A stretch of DNA of 64,000 bases, from the NCBI RefSeq assembly GCF_008017415.1, contig NZ_VRSV01000001.1, positions 372,001-436,000 of the forward strand. Reading direction: 5' to 3'. The DNA comes from Microbacterium hatanonis. GTDB lineage: Bacteria; Actinomycetota; Actinomycetes; Actinomycetales; Microbacteriaceae. Both the position numbers and the translations under genes were made by a program. Shown here in pieces: positions 42,867-51,725 of this stretch. How positions within the stretch are numbered: the first letter of the stretch is position 1; the number at the start of each line of letters is the position of its first letter. A model generated the notes under the pieces. That model was not told the origin of the DNA. It saw nothing but the letters and a program-made list of their open reading frames with translations, and did not search any database.

Positions 42867-43157
42867 ATGCCCGGTCCTGAACTCGCACCTCGCCGCACGG
42901 TCGGCGGGGTCATCGCCGTCTGGGTGGTCGCAGCGCTCGCCGGGATCGCGATCGGAATCTTCGTGCCCGCCGACGACCGAGCCGCCTGGCTCACCGTCGG
43001 ACTCGGCGGCACCCTCGTGCTCGCCTTCACCATCCAGCTGTCGTACGGCCGTTCGCAGCAGTTCGTGGAGCGGGTCGCCGCGAGCGTCCTCGGAGCCCTC
43101 GTCGTGCTCGGCGTCATCAGCGCGGGCTTCGGGCTCGCCGCGATCGTTCCCGGATAG
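42867..43157 (+). CDS. Small membrane protein (96 aa)
   Basis: Three hydrophobic segments: VIAVWVVAALAGIAIGIFV, LTVGLGGTLVLAFTIQL and VLGALVVLGVISAGFGLAAI, with SYGRSQQFVERVAAS between the last two. ATG 42867 is preferred over upstream in-frame codons, as GAGAAT lies six bases before it. The protein is conserved-hypothetical in type, and divergent from glnR. Confidence 0.72.
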   Translation: MPGPELAPRRTVGGVIAVWVVAALAGIAIGIFVPADDRAAWLTVGLGGTLVLAFTIQLSYGRSQQFVERVAASVLGALVVLGVISAGFGLAAIVPG

Positions 43158-43166
43158 ACTGCACGC

Positions 43167-43280
43167 ATGGACCTCCTCGCGCTCGAACTGTTCTTCGTGG
43201 GCCTGCTGGGCTTGGCCTCGCTCGCCATCGCCTTCGTCTCGGTGGTCGTCGTGAAGAACCTGTACCGCGGTCAGCGCTGA
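43167..43280 (+). CDS. 37-aa single-helix membrane peptide
   Basis: A short gene running from ATG 43167 to TGA 43280 and encoding MDLLALELFFVGLLGLASLA, continuing as a single transmembrane helix and ending in KNLYRGQR. TAGACT lies exactly six bases before the ATG, a textbook leaderless promoter in this genome. It is nine bases after the previous stop and seven before the nitrobindin start, so it sits in a compact operon. Function unknown. Confidence 0.7.
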   Translation: MDLLALELFFVGLLGLASLAIAFVSVVVVKNLYRGQR

Positions 43281-43286
43281 TAGAAC

Positions 43287-43886
43287 GTGTTCGACCTTCC
43301 CACCGACCTCCCCGCAGACCTCGCGCCGCTCTCGTGGCTGGTCGGCGTCTGGGAGGGAACGGGTGTGCTCGACTACGAAGCATCCGGTCACAGCTACGCC
43401 GGCGAGTTCGCCCACCGCGTGAGCTTCAGCCATGACGGCGGCTCGTACCTGAACTACTCGGCCAGCGCGTGGCTCCAGTCCGGTGACACCACCACTCCGC
43501 TGGTATCCGAGATGGGGTACTGGCGTCTGAGCCGTCCGGCCACCGACGCCGACGCGGGCCCCGCGCTCCTTCCCCCGCGCGAACCCGCGCCGGCCCGCAC
43601 CGTCGACGACGTCGAGGCGCTCCGCAACGCCGAGGGCGGGTTCGACATCGAGGTCTCGCTCGTCCACGCCGACGGGGTGCACGAGCTGTATCTCGGCCAG
43701 GTGCGCGGACCCCGCATCGATCTCGCGACCGACGCCGTGGTCCGCGCGGCCGGCGCGAAGGACTACGTCGCCGCCACGCGCATGTACGGTCTCGTCGATG
43801 CCCATCTGCTCTGGGCGTGGGACATCGCGGCCTTCGGCCAGGAGCTGCGCTCGCACGCCTCGGCGCGTCTCGCGCGGGTCGACTGA
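43287..43886 (+). CDS. Nitrobindin-like heme-binding beta-barrel (THAP4/DUF1794)
   Basis: A 199-aa protein with the family N-terminal motif LSWLVGVWEGTG, ending in LRSHASARLARVD, whose His is the expected heme ligand. Nitrobindins bind ferric heme and NO and can isomerise peroxynitrite. GTG 43287 follows the small peptide gene closely; its stop overlaps the ygfZ ATG. An insertion of about 25 residues (PATDADAGPALLPPREPAPA) in the middle is longer than in mycobacterial Rv0813c-type proteins. Confidence 0.88.
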   Translation: MFDLPTDLPADLAPLSWLVGVWEGTGVLDYEASGHSYAGEFAHRVSFSHDGGSYLNYSASAWLQSGDTTTPLVSEMGYWRLSRPATDADAGPALLPPREPAPARTVDDVEALRNAEGGFDIEVSLVHADGVHELYLGQVRGPRIDLATDAVVRAAGAKDYVAATRMYGLVDAHLLWAWDIAAFGQELRSHASARLARVD

Positions 43887-44992
43887 TGGCCACCGATTAC
43901 TCCGGCGTCCCGGGCGCCGTCGCCGACGAACGGGGCCTGCGCCACGTGGGCGGTCCGCTCGCCGAGCAGCGCGCGCTCGTCGCCGGCCGTGCGGTCGCCC
44001 CGCTGGGCGACCGCCGCGTGCTCACGGTCTCGGGCGAAGACAGGCTGAGCTGGCTCGACTCGCTCTCGTCGCAATCGCTCACCCACCTGGCGCCCGGCGT
44101 CGGCACCGAGACGCTCATCCTCGACCCGCAGGGCCGGGTCGAGCACGCCGCGTCGATCGTCGACGACGGCGAGACGGCGTGGCTGCTCGTCGACGAGTCG
44201 GACGCCGCGGGCCTGGCGACCTGGCTCACGAAGATGCGTTTCCGACTGCGCGTCGAGGTGCGCGACCGGTCCGATGACCTGGCGATCGTCGGTGGCACTG
44301 CCGCGGCCGTCGCCGCGCTGACCGCCGTCGGTCCGACGGGCACCCCCGTCCGCTGGCGAGACCCGTGGCCCGACGTCTCGCCGGGCGGGTGGGGCTACGC
44401 GGTCGTCGAGCCGCACCCCGGTGCCGACCGCGACTGGAGCGAGGCGGTCGTCACGCTCGCCGAGCTCGACGAGATCGTCGCCGCGGCGGCGCGCGGCGAG
44501 ATCGCCCTGGCCGGGCGCGACGCCGTCGACGCGCTCCGTGTCGCCGCGTGGAGGCCCCGCGTGAGCGCCGACGCCGACGAACGCGCCCTCCCGCACGAGC
44601 TCGACTGGATGCGCACCGCCGTCCACCTGTCGAAGGGCTGCTATCGCGGCCAGGAGACGGTCGCGAAGGTGCATAACCTCGGGCATCCTCCGCGCCGGCT
44701 CGTCGCCCTGCAGCTCGACGGGAGCGACAGCGTGCTGCCCGCGCCGGGCGACGTCGTGCGGGCGGGGGAGACCGAGGTCGGGGCCATCACGTCCGTCGCG
44801 CTGCACTACGAGGACGGCCCCATCGCCCTGGCGATCGTGAAGCGCTCGGCGCCCACCGATGTCGACCTCGTCGTCGACACGAGCGACGGTCCGGTCTCGG
44901 CCGCCCAGGAGGTCGTCGTTCCGCGCGACGCGGGGGCGACAGCATCCGTTCCCCGTCTTCCTCGGCTGGGGCGGCGCGCCGCCTCGTCGTGA
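43886..44992 (+). CDS. ygfZ: YgfZ/GcvT-family folate-binding protein
   Basis: A 368-aa protein of the GcvT-like fold that uses tetrahydrofolate in Fe-S cluster maintenance. Diagnostic motif VHLSKGCYRGQETVAK is present near residue 252 (K-G-C-Y-x-G-Q-E), with LSSQSLTHLAPG early on. ATG 43886 shares a base with the preceding stop, and the end overlaps the FUSC gene (GTGA). The operon nitrobindin-ygfZ parallels Rv0813c/Rv0811c in M. tuberculosis. Confidence 0.93.
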   Translation: MATDYSGVPGAVADERGLRHVGGPLAEQRALVAGRAVAPLGDRRVLTVSGEDRLSWLDSLSSQSLTHLAPGVGTETLILDPQGRVEHAASIVDDGETAWLLVDESDAAGLATWLTKMRFRLRVEVRDRSDDLAIVGGTAAAVAALTAVGPTGTPVRWRDPWPDVSPGGWGYAVVEPHPGADRDWSEAVVTLAELDEIVAAAARGEIALAGRDAVDALRVAAWRPRVSADADERALPHELDWMRTAVHLSKGCYRGQETVAKVHNLGHPPRRLVALQLDGSDSVLPAPGDVVRAGETEVGAITSVALHYEDGPIALAIVKRSAPTDVDLVVDTSDGPVSAAQEVVVPRDAGATASVPRLPRLGRRAASS

Positions 44993-46104
44993 GCGCCGCG
45001 AACGAGCCCGCGCCGACGACGGGAGTCGTCACCACGGGATGGCGGTCGCGACTCGATCTTCGTCCCCGGCTGTTCCGGGTGCGCGACTCGGGCGCCGCGA
45101 TCATCCAGATCGTTCTCGCCGCCACCGGTGCCTACACCTTCGCCCATCTCGTACTGGGCCACGCGCTCCCGCTCGTCGCCGCGACCGTCACGGTCTCGAG
45201 CCTCGGGCTTGTGCGCGACGCCCGTCCGCGACGGGTCATCGAGACGGTCGCCGGGATGCTGGTGGGCATCCTCATCGCCGAGGTCATCGTGCTCGTCGCC
45301 GGCGGCGGCTGGTGGCAGATCGCGCTCGCGCTGGGCACGACCCTCGTCGTCGCCCGTTTCCTCTCGGCCCAGCCCGCCTTCGCGATCGCGGCGGCCATCC
45401 AGGCGCTCATCGCCCTCACCGTCGGTGTGGGCGCGCCGCCGTTCCTGCGGCTGCTCGACGGCATCGTCGGGGGGATCGCGGCGCTCCTCGTGACCGCCCT
45501 GGTGCCGCGCAGCGGCCGCCGATCGGAGCTGCGCGACGCGGCCGCCCTCTTCGCCGGGGTGGACAGCGCCATCTCCACGCTCGTGCAGGCGCTGCGGCGA
45601 GGCGACCGGTTGCGCGCCGATCGCGGCCTCGAGAAGGCGCGCGCGCTGCAGGCCGCGGTCGACCAGTGGCGCACGTCGCTCGAGTCGGGGCTCGCGATCG
45701 CGCGCATCTCGCCCTTCCTTCACCGCGAACGCTCGGAGCTCGCCCGACACGAACGCGTGCGCCAGTCGATGGATCTCGCGACCCGCAACCTGCGGGTCGT
45801 CGCGCGCCGCATCTCGTATCTCGTCGACGACGGCGCGCCCCGCGAGATCGCCGCCGATCTGCTCGCCGAGCTCGGCCGCGCCGCACGGCTCGTCGCCGAC
45901 TCCCTCGACGACATCTCGGTGGAGCCCGCCGCCCGTGCGGTGATCGTCGGCATCGCCGCCCGCCTCGACCCCGCCGCGATGCTGCCCGGGGCAGGTCTCG
46001 GCGACCACAACCTCATCGCCGCGCTGCGTCCGCTCGCGGTCGATCTGCTCACCGCCACCGGCATGCCGCCGGGGGATGCCCGGGCGATCATCCCGCGCAT
46101 CTGA
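44989..46104 (+). CDS. FUSC-family (aromatic acid exporter-like) membrane protein
   Basis: A 371-aa protein. Residues ~35-175 form a bundle of hydrophobic helices (AAIIQIVLAATGAYTFAHLV, VAGMLVGILIAEVIVLVAGG, IALALGTTLVVARFL, LDGIVGGIAALLVTALVP), the FUSC half-domain. The remainder is a cytoplasmic helical region with SAISTLVQALRRGDRLRADR and RRISYLVDDGAPREIAADLL. Likely an efflux pump; substrate unknown. GTG 44989 overlaps ygfZ by four bases. Confidence 0.85.
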   Translation: MSAANEPAPTTGVVTTGWRSRLDLRPRLFRVRDSGAAIIQIVLAATGAYTFAHLVLGHALPLVAATVTVSSLGLVRDARPRRVIETVAGMLVGILIAEVIVLVAGGGWWQIALALGTTLVVARFLSAQPAFAIAAAIQALIALTVGVGAPPFLRLLDGIVGGIAALLVTALVPRSGRRSELRDAAALFAGVDSAISTLVQALRRGDRLRADRGLEKARALQAAVDQWRTSLESGLAIARISPFLHRERSELARHERVRQSMDLATRNLRVVARRISYLVDDGAPREIAADLLAELGRAARLVADSLDDISVEPAARAVIVGIAARLDPAAMLPGAGLGDHNLIAALRPLAVDLLTATGMPPGDARAIIPRI

Positions 46105-46137
46105 TCCGCGGGCGGCTCGGCGCGGTAGACGCGGCGC

Positions 46138-46932
46138 TCAGCGGGGCGCGACTGCGTGCCAGGGAACGCCGACCTCGCCGAGGCGCCATCGCGAGCGCTC
46201 GAGCAGCGGCCATCCCGCGTCCGCGAGGGCGGCGAGGGTCGCCCGCCAGCGCGAGACGGGTCCGAACGCCGACTGCGCCGCAGCGCGCTCCCACTCGCGG
46301 TCGAGGGCGGCGAGCAGGTCGTGCACGGGCTCGCCGGGGACGTTGTGGTGGATCAGGGCCTTGGGCAACCGCTCCGCGGCGATCGACGGCTGCTGCAGCC
46401 CGGCCAGGCGCAGCGATACGGTCAGGCTGCGGGGTGCGGCGTCCGGGCCGACCTCGATCCAGGTCACCACGCGGCCGATCTCGTCGCAGGTGCCCTCGAC
46501 GAGCATGCCGCCGGGTGCGAGGCGCGAAGCCATCCGCCTCCAGGCGTCGGCGACGTCGCCCTCGTCGTACTGGCGCAGGACGTTCATCGCGCGGATCACG
46601 GCAGGACGCCGTCCGTCGGGCAGCGGCACCTCGAATCCGCCGCGCGCGAACGACACTCCCGTGACGCCCGAGGCGTCGAGCTGAGCCCGGGCGCGGGCGA
46701 CCCGCTCCGGATCGATCTCGAGCCCCCGCACTTCGACATCGGGGCGCACGCGGGCCAGTCGTTCCTTCAGCTCGAGGGTCGTCACGGCACTCGCGCCGAA
46801 TCCGAGATCGACCACGAGAGGATCGTCGGAACGCCTCAGCACGCGGTGTCGTGCGATCCATCGGTCGACCCGCCGCAGCCGGTTGGTACCGGTGGTGCCG
46901 CGGGTGATCTGACCGACCGGCGACGCCCCCAC
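46138..46932 (-). CDS. Class I SAM-dependent methyltransferase
   Basis: Protein of about 264 aa with a Rossmann-like SAM site: PLVVDLGFGASAVTTLELKE (motif I), GLEIDPERVARARAQLD (acidic loop), FARGGFEVPLPDGRRPAVIRAMNVL. The target is unknown. GTG 46932 is chosen because CACACT lies six bases upstream; the longer reading frame to 46974 would overlap the gpmA start on the other strand. Confidence 0.8.
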   Translation of the reverse strand: MGASPVGQITRGTTGTNRLRRVDRWIARHRVLRRSDDPLVVDLGFGASAVTTLELKERLARVRPDVEVRGLEIDPERVARARAQLDASGVTGVSFARGGFEVPLPDGRRPAVIRAMNVLRQYDEGDVADAWRRMASRLAPGGMLVEGTCDEIGRVVTWIEVGPDAAPRSLTVSLRLAGLQQPSIAAERLPKALIHHNVPGEPVHDLLAALDREWERAAAQSAFGPVSRWRATLAALADAGWPLLERSRWRLGEVGVPWHAVAPR

Positions 46933-46972
46933 ACCCCCAGTGTGCCAGTGCCGCCCTCGATAGGATGGCGGC

Positions 46973-47722
46973 ATGACCGCGCCTTACACGCTGATCCTCC
47001 TCCGACACGGCCAGAGCGAGTGGAACAAGACCAACCAGTTCACCGGGTGGGTCGACGTCCGCCTCACCGAACAGGGCAAGAACGAGGCCGCCCGCGGCGG
47101 CGAACTGCTCGCCGAATCGGGTCTGCTGCCCGACGTGCTGCACACGTCCGTGCTCAGCCGCGCAATCCAGACCGCCAACATCGCGCTCGACGCGGCCGAC
47201 CGGCTGTGGATCCCCGTGAAGCGCTCGTGGCGTCTCAACGAGCGTCACTACGGCGCCCTCCAGGGCAAGGACAAGGCTCAGACGCTCGAGGAGTTCGGAC
47301 CGGAGCAGTTCAAGCTCTGGCGCCGCTCGTTCGACGTTCCGCCGCCGGCCCTCCCCGCCGACGACGAGTACAGCCAGGTGGGCGACCCCCGCTACGTCGG
47401 GATCGACGGCGAGGTGCCCCACACCGAGTCGCTGAAGCTCGTCATCGACCGCATGCTCCCGTACTGGGAAGACGCGATCGTCCCCGACCTGCGCGCCGGG
47501 AAGACGGTGCTCGTCACCGCCCACGGCAACTCGCTCCGGGGCCTCGTCAAGAAGCTCGAGGGCATCAGCGACGACGACATCGCCGAGCTGAACATCCCGA
47601 CCGGCATCCCGCTCGTCTACCGTCTCGACGAGAACCTCGAGCCCGTCGGCAAGGGCGAGTACCTCGACCCGGAGGCCGCCGCCGCCGGCGCCGCGGCCGT
47701 GGCCGCGCAGGGCAAGGGCTGA
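46973..47722 (+). CDS. gpmA: 2,3-bisphosphoglycerate-dependent phosphoglycerate mutase
   Basis: Glycolytic mutase (249 aa). The phosphorylated His is in [40 protein letters not shown] and [17 protein letters not shown] (second His) complete the active site. ATG 46973 follows TAGGAT by six bases. gpm-phoU-senX3-regX3 is a conserved actinobacterial neighbourhood. Confidence 0.97.
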   Translation: MTAPYTLILLRHGQSEWNKTNQFTGWVDVRLTEQGKNEAARGGELLAESGLLPDVLHTSVLSRAIQTANIALDAADRLWIPVKRSWRLNERHYGALQGKDKAQTLEEFGPEQFKLWRRSFDVPPPALPADDEYSQVGDPRYVGIDGEVPHTESLKLVIDRMLPYWEDAIVPDLRAGKTVLVTAHGNSLRGLVKKLEGISDDDIAELNIPTGIPLVYRLDENLEPVGKGEYLDPEAAAAGAAAVAAQGKG

Positions 47723-47737
47723 CCCCCACCTTCCTGA

Positions 47738-47781
47738 AACGACGAAGAGCGGATGCTGCGAAGCATCCGCTCTTCGTCGTT
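47738..47781. terminator. 20-bp perfect hairpin between convergent gpmA and phoU
   Basis: AACGACGAAGAGCGGATGCT pairs exactly with its complement at 47762-47781 around GCGA. It can serve both strands. The stem contains the GGATGCTGC oligomer that recurs through the window. Confidence 0.9.
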
Positions 47782-47789
47782 CCGCGTGC

Positions 47790-48461
47790 TTACGCGGGGA
47801 GCGTCACGGAGTCGTCGGCCCCGGCCCAGTCGCCGGTGGCGAGGTAGACGACCCGCTTGGCGACGGAGACCGCGTGGTCGCCGAAGCGCTCGTGGTAGCG
47901 GCTGGCGAGGGTCGCGTCGACCGTCGCGGTGGCTTCACCCGTCCAGCCTTCGCCGAGCACCTTCTCGAACACGCTGAGGTGCAGCTCGTCGATGGCGTCG
48001 TCGTCGTTGCGGATCTCCTCCGCGATCGCGAGGTCTTCGGTGCGCAGCAGCTCCGTGAGCTTCTTCGCGACCGTCACGTCGAGCTCGCCCATGCGGGTGA
48101 ACGTCGACTTGAGGCCCTTGGGGATCGCGCGCTCGGGGAAGCGCGACCGCGACAGCTGAGCGATGTGCTCGGCGAGGTCGCCCATGCGCTCGAGCGACGC
48201 GCTCACGCGCAGCGCAGTGACGACGATGCGCAGATCGCGGGCGACGGGCTGCTGGCGGGCGAGGATCTCGATGGCGAGTTCGTCGAGGGCCGCAGCCTTC
48301 TCGTCGATGATCGCGTCGGCCTCGATGACCGCTTCGGCGAGGGTGACGTCGCTCGTGGAGAACGACTGGGTGGCCTTCTCGATCGCGACCGAGACGAGTT
48401 CGGCGATCTCGACGAGTCGCGCTTGCACGTCCTCGAGGGACTGATGGAATACTTCACGCAT
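47790..48461 (-). CDS. phoU: Phosphate transport regulator PhoU
   Basis: Helical two-repeat protein (223 aa) that links PstSCAB to the phosphate sensor kinase. PhoU metal-cluster motifs are visible: VIEADAIIDEKAAALDELAI (E-x-D-x-x-I-D) in the first repeat and IRNDDDAIDELHLSVFEKVL in the second. The C-terminal FGDHAVSVAKRVVYLATGDW is typical. AGGAAGG lies upstream of ATG 48461. It is divergent from senX3-regX3. Confidence 0.96.
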   Translation of the reverse strand: MREVFHQSLEDVQARLVEIAELVSVAIEKATQSFSTSDVTLAEAVIEADAIIDEKAAALDELAIEILARQQPVARDLRIVVTALRVSASLERMGDLAEHIAQLSRSRFPERAIPKGLKSTFTRMGELDVTVAKKLTELLRTEDLAIAEEIRNDDDAIDELHLSVFEKVLGEGWTGEATATVDATLASRYHERFGDHAVSVAKRVVYLATGDWAGADDSVTLPA

Positions 48462-48631
48462 TGCGGCAACCTTCCTGATTCGCAGGCACGCCGGTGCATC
48501 CCGCTGACCCTGGCGATTTTCCCCAGCCGAGGTTAACGAGCGGTGCCTTACGAGTGAACAGTATCCGGTGCGAACGGGGTACGACGGGGGCTGGGCGGGG
48601 GTTGACGTCTCGTGCCGTTTACTCTTGGCCT

Positions 48632-49849
48632 ATGGATCAGACGCAGCTCACGCTGCTCGCCCTCCTTCTGGGAGCGGTGATCGGCGGTGGTGTGAGCGGG
48701 CTGATCTTCTACGCCTTCCGGCTGCGCGATCGCGCCATCGCCCGCACCTCCGACGATGTGCCTTCGGGCGTGTCGGCGATCCTCGCCGCGATGGACGACG
48801 CCGCGATCGTGACTGATGCGTCGTCGACCGTGCTGGCCGCCTCCGCGCCCGCCGAGGTGTTCGGCCTGCGCGTCGGCGAGGTCATCCCGAGCGACGAGGT
48901 GCGCACGCTCGCGCGTCTGTCGCGCGACTCGGGCGCGCCGGCGACCGAGAACCTGCGTCTGCAGCGCGGGTCCGCACCGTCCGAGCCGCGACTGGTCGCG
49001 GCGCGGGCGACGGCCATCTCGCCACGGCTCACACTGGTGCTCATCCGCGACATCACCGAGCGCGAGCGCGTCGAGGAGATGCGCCGCGACTTCGTCGCCA
49101 ACACCAGCCACGAATTGAAGACCCCCGTCGGTGCGGTGAGCCTGCTCGCCGAGGCGATCGAGATGGCCGCCGACGACCCCGACCAGGTGCGCATCTTCAC
49201 CGCGCGGCTGAGCGCCGAGGCGTCGCGGCTGGGCGCCCTCACCTCCCGCATCATGAGCCTCTCGCGGCTGCAGGCGTCGGCCGAGCTGACGGAGGTGCGA
49301 GACGTCTCGATCGACGAGGTCGTCGCCTCCGCCGTCGATGCCCACACGCTGCAGGCGGACTCCGCGCAGGTGTCCATCGTCCGCGGCGGCACCCGCGGCC
49401 TCTACGTCCGCGGCGAGGCGCAGGTGCTCAGCGAGGCCGTCGGCAACCTCATCGCGAACGCGATCGCCTACTCGCCCCAGGGGTCGAGCGTCGGAGTCGG
49501 TGTGAAGTCGGTCGACGAGGTGGTCGAGATCGCCGTCACCGACCGGGGCATCGGCATCCACGAGAGCGACCAGAACCGGGTGTTCGAACGGTTCTACCGC
49601 GCCGATCAGGCCCGATCGCGGCGGACGGGCGGTACCGGCCTCGGCCTGTCGATCGTCAAGCACGCCGTGCAGCGCCATGGCGGCGAGGTACGGCTCTGGT
49701 CGCGCCCCGGTCGAGGATCGACGTTCACCATCCGCCTGCCACTGGCCGACGTGCCCGAAGACCGGGCACCGCGCACCAAAGCTCGTCGCAAGCCGCGTAA
49801 AGCGGGCGCACCGAGCCGTTCCACACCCGTGAAGGGGGAAACCGCATGA
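48632..49849 (+). CDS. senX3: Sensor histidine kinase SenX3 (PhoR-like)
   Basis: A 405-aa kinase. One N-terminal helix (LTLLALLLGAVIGGGVSGLI), a PAS-like region (~45-130), HisKA with NTSHELKTPVGAVSLLAEAI (phosphorylated His), then HATPase boxes: N-box NLIANAIAYSPQ, G1 VTDRGIGIHESDQ, F-box FERFYRADQARS and G2 GGTGLGLSIVKH. It senses phosphate limitation together with PhoU/Pst. ATG 48632 follows TACTCT by six bases. The C-terminus has a basic tail. Overlaps regX3 by four bases. Confidence 0.95.
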   Translation: MDQTQLTLLALLLGAVIGGGVSGLIFYAFRLRDRAIARTSDDVPSGVSAILAAMDDAAIVTDASSTVLAASAPAEVFGLRVGEVIPSDEVRTLARLSRDSGAPATENLRLQRGSAPSEPRLVAARATAISPRLTLVLIRDITERERVEEMRRDFVANTSHELKTPVGAVSLLAEAIEMAADDPDQVRIFTARLSAEASRLGALTSRIMSLSRLQASAELTEVRDVSIDEVVASAVDAHTLQADSAQVSIVRGGTRGLYVRGEAQVLSEAVGNLIANAIAYSPQGSSVGVGVKSVDEVVEIAVTDRGIGIHESDQNRVFERFYRADQARSRRTGGTGLGLSIVKHAVQRHGGEVRLWSRPGRGSTFTIRLPLADVPEDRAPRTKARRKPRKAGAPSRSTPVKGETA

Positions 49850-50529
49850 CCCGCGTGCTTATCGTGGAGGACGAGCCCGATCTCGCCGACCCGCTCGCCT
49901 ACCTGCTGCGTCGGGAGGGATACGAGGTCGAGATCGCCGAAGACGGCGCGATCGCGCTGTCGGCGTTCCGCGACCGCGGCGCCGACATCGTGCTGCTCGA
50001 CCTCATGCTCCCCGGGATGCCCGGCACGGAGGTGTGCCGCCAGCTCCGGCTCAGCACCACGGTGCCGATCATCATGCTCACCGCCAAGGACTCCGAGGTC
50101 GACATCGTGGTGGGGCTCGAGCTCGGCGCCGACGACTACGTCACCAAGCCCTACTCGGCCCGGGAGCTCCTCGCGCGCATGCGGGCGGTGCTCCGGCGCT
50201 ACTCGCAGGTGGAATCCGACCTCGACGACCGCGTGCTCACCGGCGGACGGGTGACCCTCGACATCGACCGGCACACCGTGTCGGTCGAGAACAACGAGAT
50301 CAGCATGCCGCTGAAGGAGTTCGAGCTCCTCGAGGTGCTCATGCGCAACGCCGGTCGTGTTCTCACACGTGGCCAGCTCATCGACCGCGTCTGGGGCACC
50401 GACTACTTCGGCGACACCAAGACGCTCGACGTGCACATCAAGCGCATCCGATCGCGCATCGAGCAGAACCCGAGCGACCCGAACATGCTCGTCACAGTGC
50501 GAGGTCTCGGCTACCGCTTCGAGGGATGA
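49846..50529 (+). CDS. regX3: Response regulator RegX3 (PhoP/PhoB-like)
   Basis: A 227-aa OmpR-family regulator. Receiver: LIVEDEPDLADPLAYLLRRE with the acidic pocket, phospho-Asp in IVLLDLMLPGMPGTEV, Lys in DDYVTKPYSARELLARM. Winged helix: PLKEFELLEVLMRNAGRVLT, WGTDYFGDTKTLDVHIKRIR, GLGYRFEG. It probably binds the PHO box near pstS in this window. Translationally coupled with senX3 (ATGA). Confidence 0.96.
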   Translation: MTRVLIVEDEPDLADPLAYLLRREGYEVEIAEDGAIALSAFRDRGADIVLLDLMLPGMPGTEVCRQLRLSTTVPIIMLTAKDSEVDIVVGLELGADDYVTKPYSARELLARMRAVLRRYSQVESDLDDRVLTGGRVTLDIDRHTVSVENNEISMPLKEFELLEVLMRNAGRVLTRGQLIDRVWGTDYFGDTKTLDVHIKRIRSRIEQNPSDPNMLVTVRGLGYRFEG

Positions 50530-50533
50530 CAGA

Positions 50534-50565
50534 AGCCGCGCTCACCCCTCGGGGTGAGCGCGGCT
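50534..50565. terminator. Hairpin between convergent regX3 and the lipoprotein gene
   Basis: AGCCGCGCTCACCCC and GGGGTGAGCGCGGCT form a 15-bp perfect inverted repeat with a 2-base centre, four bases after the regX3 stop. Strong bidirectional terminator candidate. Confidence 0.85.
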
Positions 50566-50584
50566 CTCACGGCGTGATCCGGCC

Positions 50585-51064
50585 TCAGGGCTGGAAGTCG
50601 CCGTAGTAGTCGAGTTCGCCGTCGAGCACGGGCACCTGGTAGAGCACGCCCTCTGAGTCGCCCGACTGGAAGTAGACCGGGATCGTCGAACCCGGGACGC
50701 CGTCGATCGCGTCGAGTGCGAGCGGCGGCTCGTTCTCGGCGGAGTCGCCGAGGCTCACCGTCTCGCGAGCGCCGACGCGGACCGTCGCCGTCTGGGCGGT
50801 CGATCCTTCGCCGAGCTCGAGGTTCAGGGTCTGCGGTTCGTCGCTCTCGTTGACGATCGCGGCGATCATGTTGGCCGCCTCGCCCTCGGCGTCGCTGATG
50901 ATGACGACGTTGCGCACCTTCAGCGGCCCGGAGTCGGGGATGTTCACCCCGTCACCGGGGGAGTAGGGCAGCTGCGTCGCCTGGGTGGAGACGAGGGCGC
51001 AGCCGCTCGTTCCCAGGAGGACGGCGGCACTCAGGGCGACGGACGCGATGAGGCGGGATTTCAC
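50585..51064 (-). CDS. LpqE-like lipoprotein
   Basis: A 159-aa protein with a lipoprotein signal ([18 protein letters not shown], Cys near residue 22), followed by a beta-sandwich-like domain: [57 protein letters not shown]. Divergence from carD matches M. tuberculosis lpqE (Rv3584) next to carD. GTG 51064 has GGGAGGAACC immediately upstream. Role unknown; the pattern is reminiscent of DUF461/PCuAC-like proteins but lacks an obvious Met/His copper site. Confidence 0.8.
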   Translation of the reverse strand: MKSRLIASVALSAAVLLGTSGCALVSTQATQLPYSPGDGVNIPDSGPLKVRNVVIISDAEGEAANMIAAIVNESDEPQTLNLELGEGSTAQTATVRVGARETVSLGDSAENEPPLALDAIDGVPGSTIPVYFQSGDSEGVLYQVPVLDGELDYYGDFQP

Positions 51065-51170
51065 GGTTCCTCCCAGCGGAGCAGACGGCATCCCATGCAG
51101 TCTACGTGGTCGCTCGACCGCCCGCGGGACCGCGTGTTCCGCGTCGTTCCTGCCTCCAGGGTGGAGAACC

Positions 51171-51197
51171 TTAGCGCAAACCCGCCTGTGGTATCCT
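51171..51197 (+). promoter_or_regulatory. Probable carD promoter
   Basis: TATCCT (51192-51197) preceded by TGTGG and a poor -35 (TTAGCG, 15 bases upstream). The start codon is 26 bases further on, with AAAGGA between, so this mRNA has a normal leader, unlike many neighbours. Confidence 0.45.
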
Positions 51198-51223
51198 GGA
51201 CGTTGCCGAAAGGACATAACTCC

Positions 51224-51706
51224 ATGCTTTTTGAGGTTGGCGAGACGGTCGTTTACCCCCACCACGGGGCGGCCACGATCATTGAGGTCAAGGACCGGAT
51301 CGTTCGTGGCGAGTCCAAGAAATACCTGAAGCTCAACGTCACCCAGGGAGACCTGATCATCGAGGTGCCCGCGGAGAACGTCGACCTCGTCGGCGTCCGC
51401 GACGTCATCGGCAAAGAGGGCCTCGACCGCGTGTTCGACGTGCTCCGCGCCCCCTTCACCGAGGAGCCGACCAACTGGTCGCGCCGGTACAAGGCGAACC
51501 TCGAGAAGCTGGCTTCCGGTGACGTGATCAAGGTCAGCGAGGTCGTGCGCGACCTCTGGCGCCGCGACCAGGACCGCGGCCTGTCCGCGGGCGAGAAGCG
51601 GATGCTGGCGAAGGCCCGCCAGATCCTCGTGTCGGAGCTCGCTCTGGCCGAGAAGACCGATGAGGAGCGAGCCGGTCTCGTCCTCGATGAGGTCCTCGCC
51701 TCCTAG
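51224..51706 (+). CDS. carD: CarD-family RNA polymerase-binding regulator
   Basis: A 160-aa protein. The N-terminal RNAP-interaction domain is [20 protein letters not shown], and the C-terminal helical DNA-binding part includes [20 protein letters not shown] (with the conserved Trp that wedges the -10 fork) and [20 protein letters not shown]. It stabilises open complexes at rRNA and housekeeping promoters. Placement before ispD is typical of actinobacteria. Confidence 0.96.
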   Translation: MLFEVGETVVYPHHGAATIIEVKDRIVRGESKKYLKLNVTQGDLIIEVPAENVDLVGVRDVIGKEGLDRVFDVLRAPFTEEPTNWSRRYKANLEKLASGDVIKVSEVVRDLWRRDQDRGLSAGEKRMLAKARQILVSELALAEKTDEERAGLVLDEVLAS

Positions 51707-51725
51707 AGGCCGATAGCGTGGCGGC

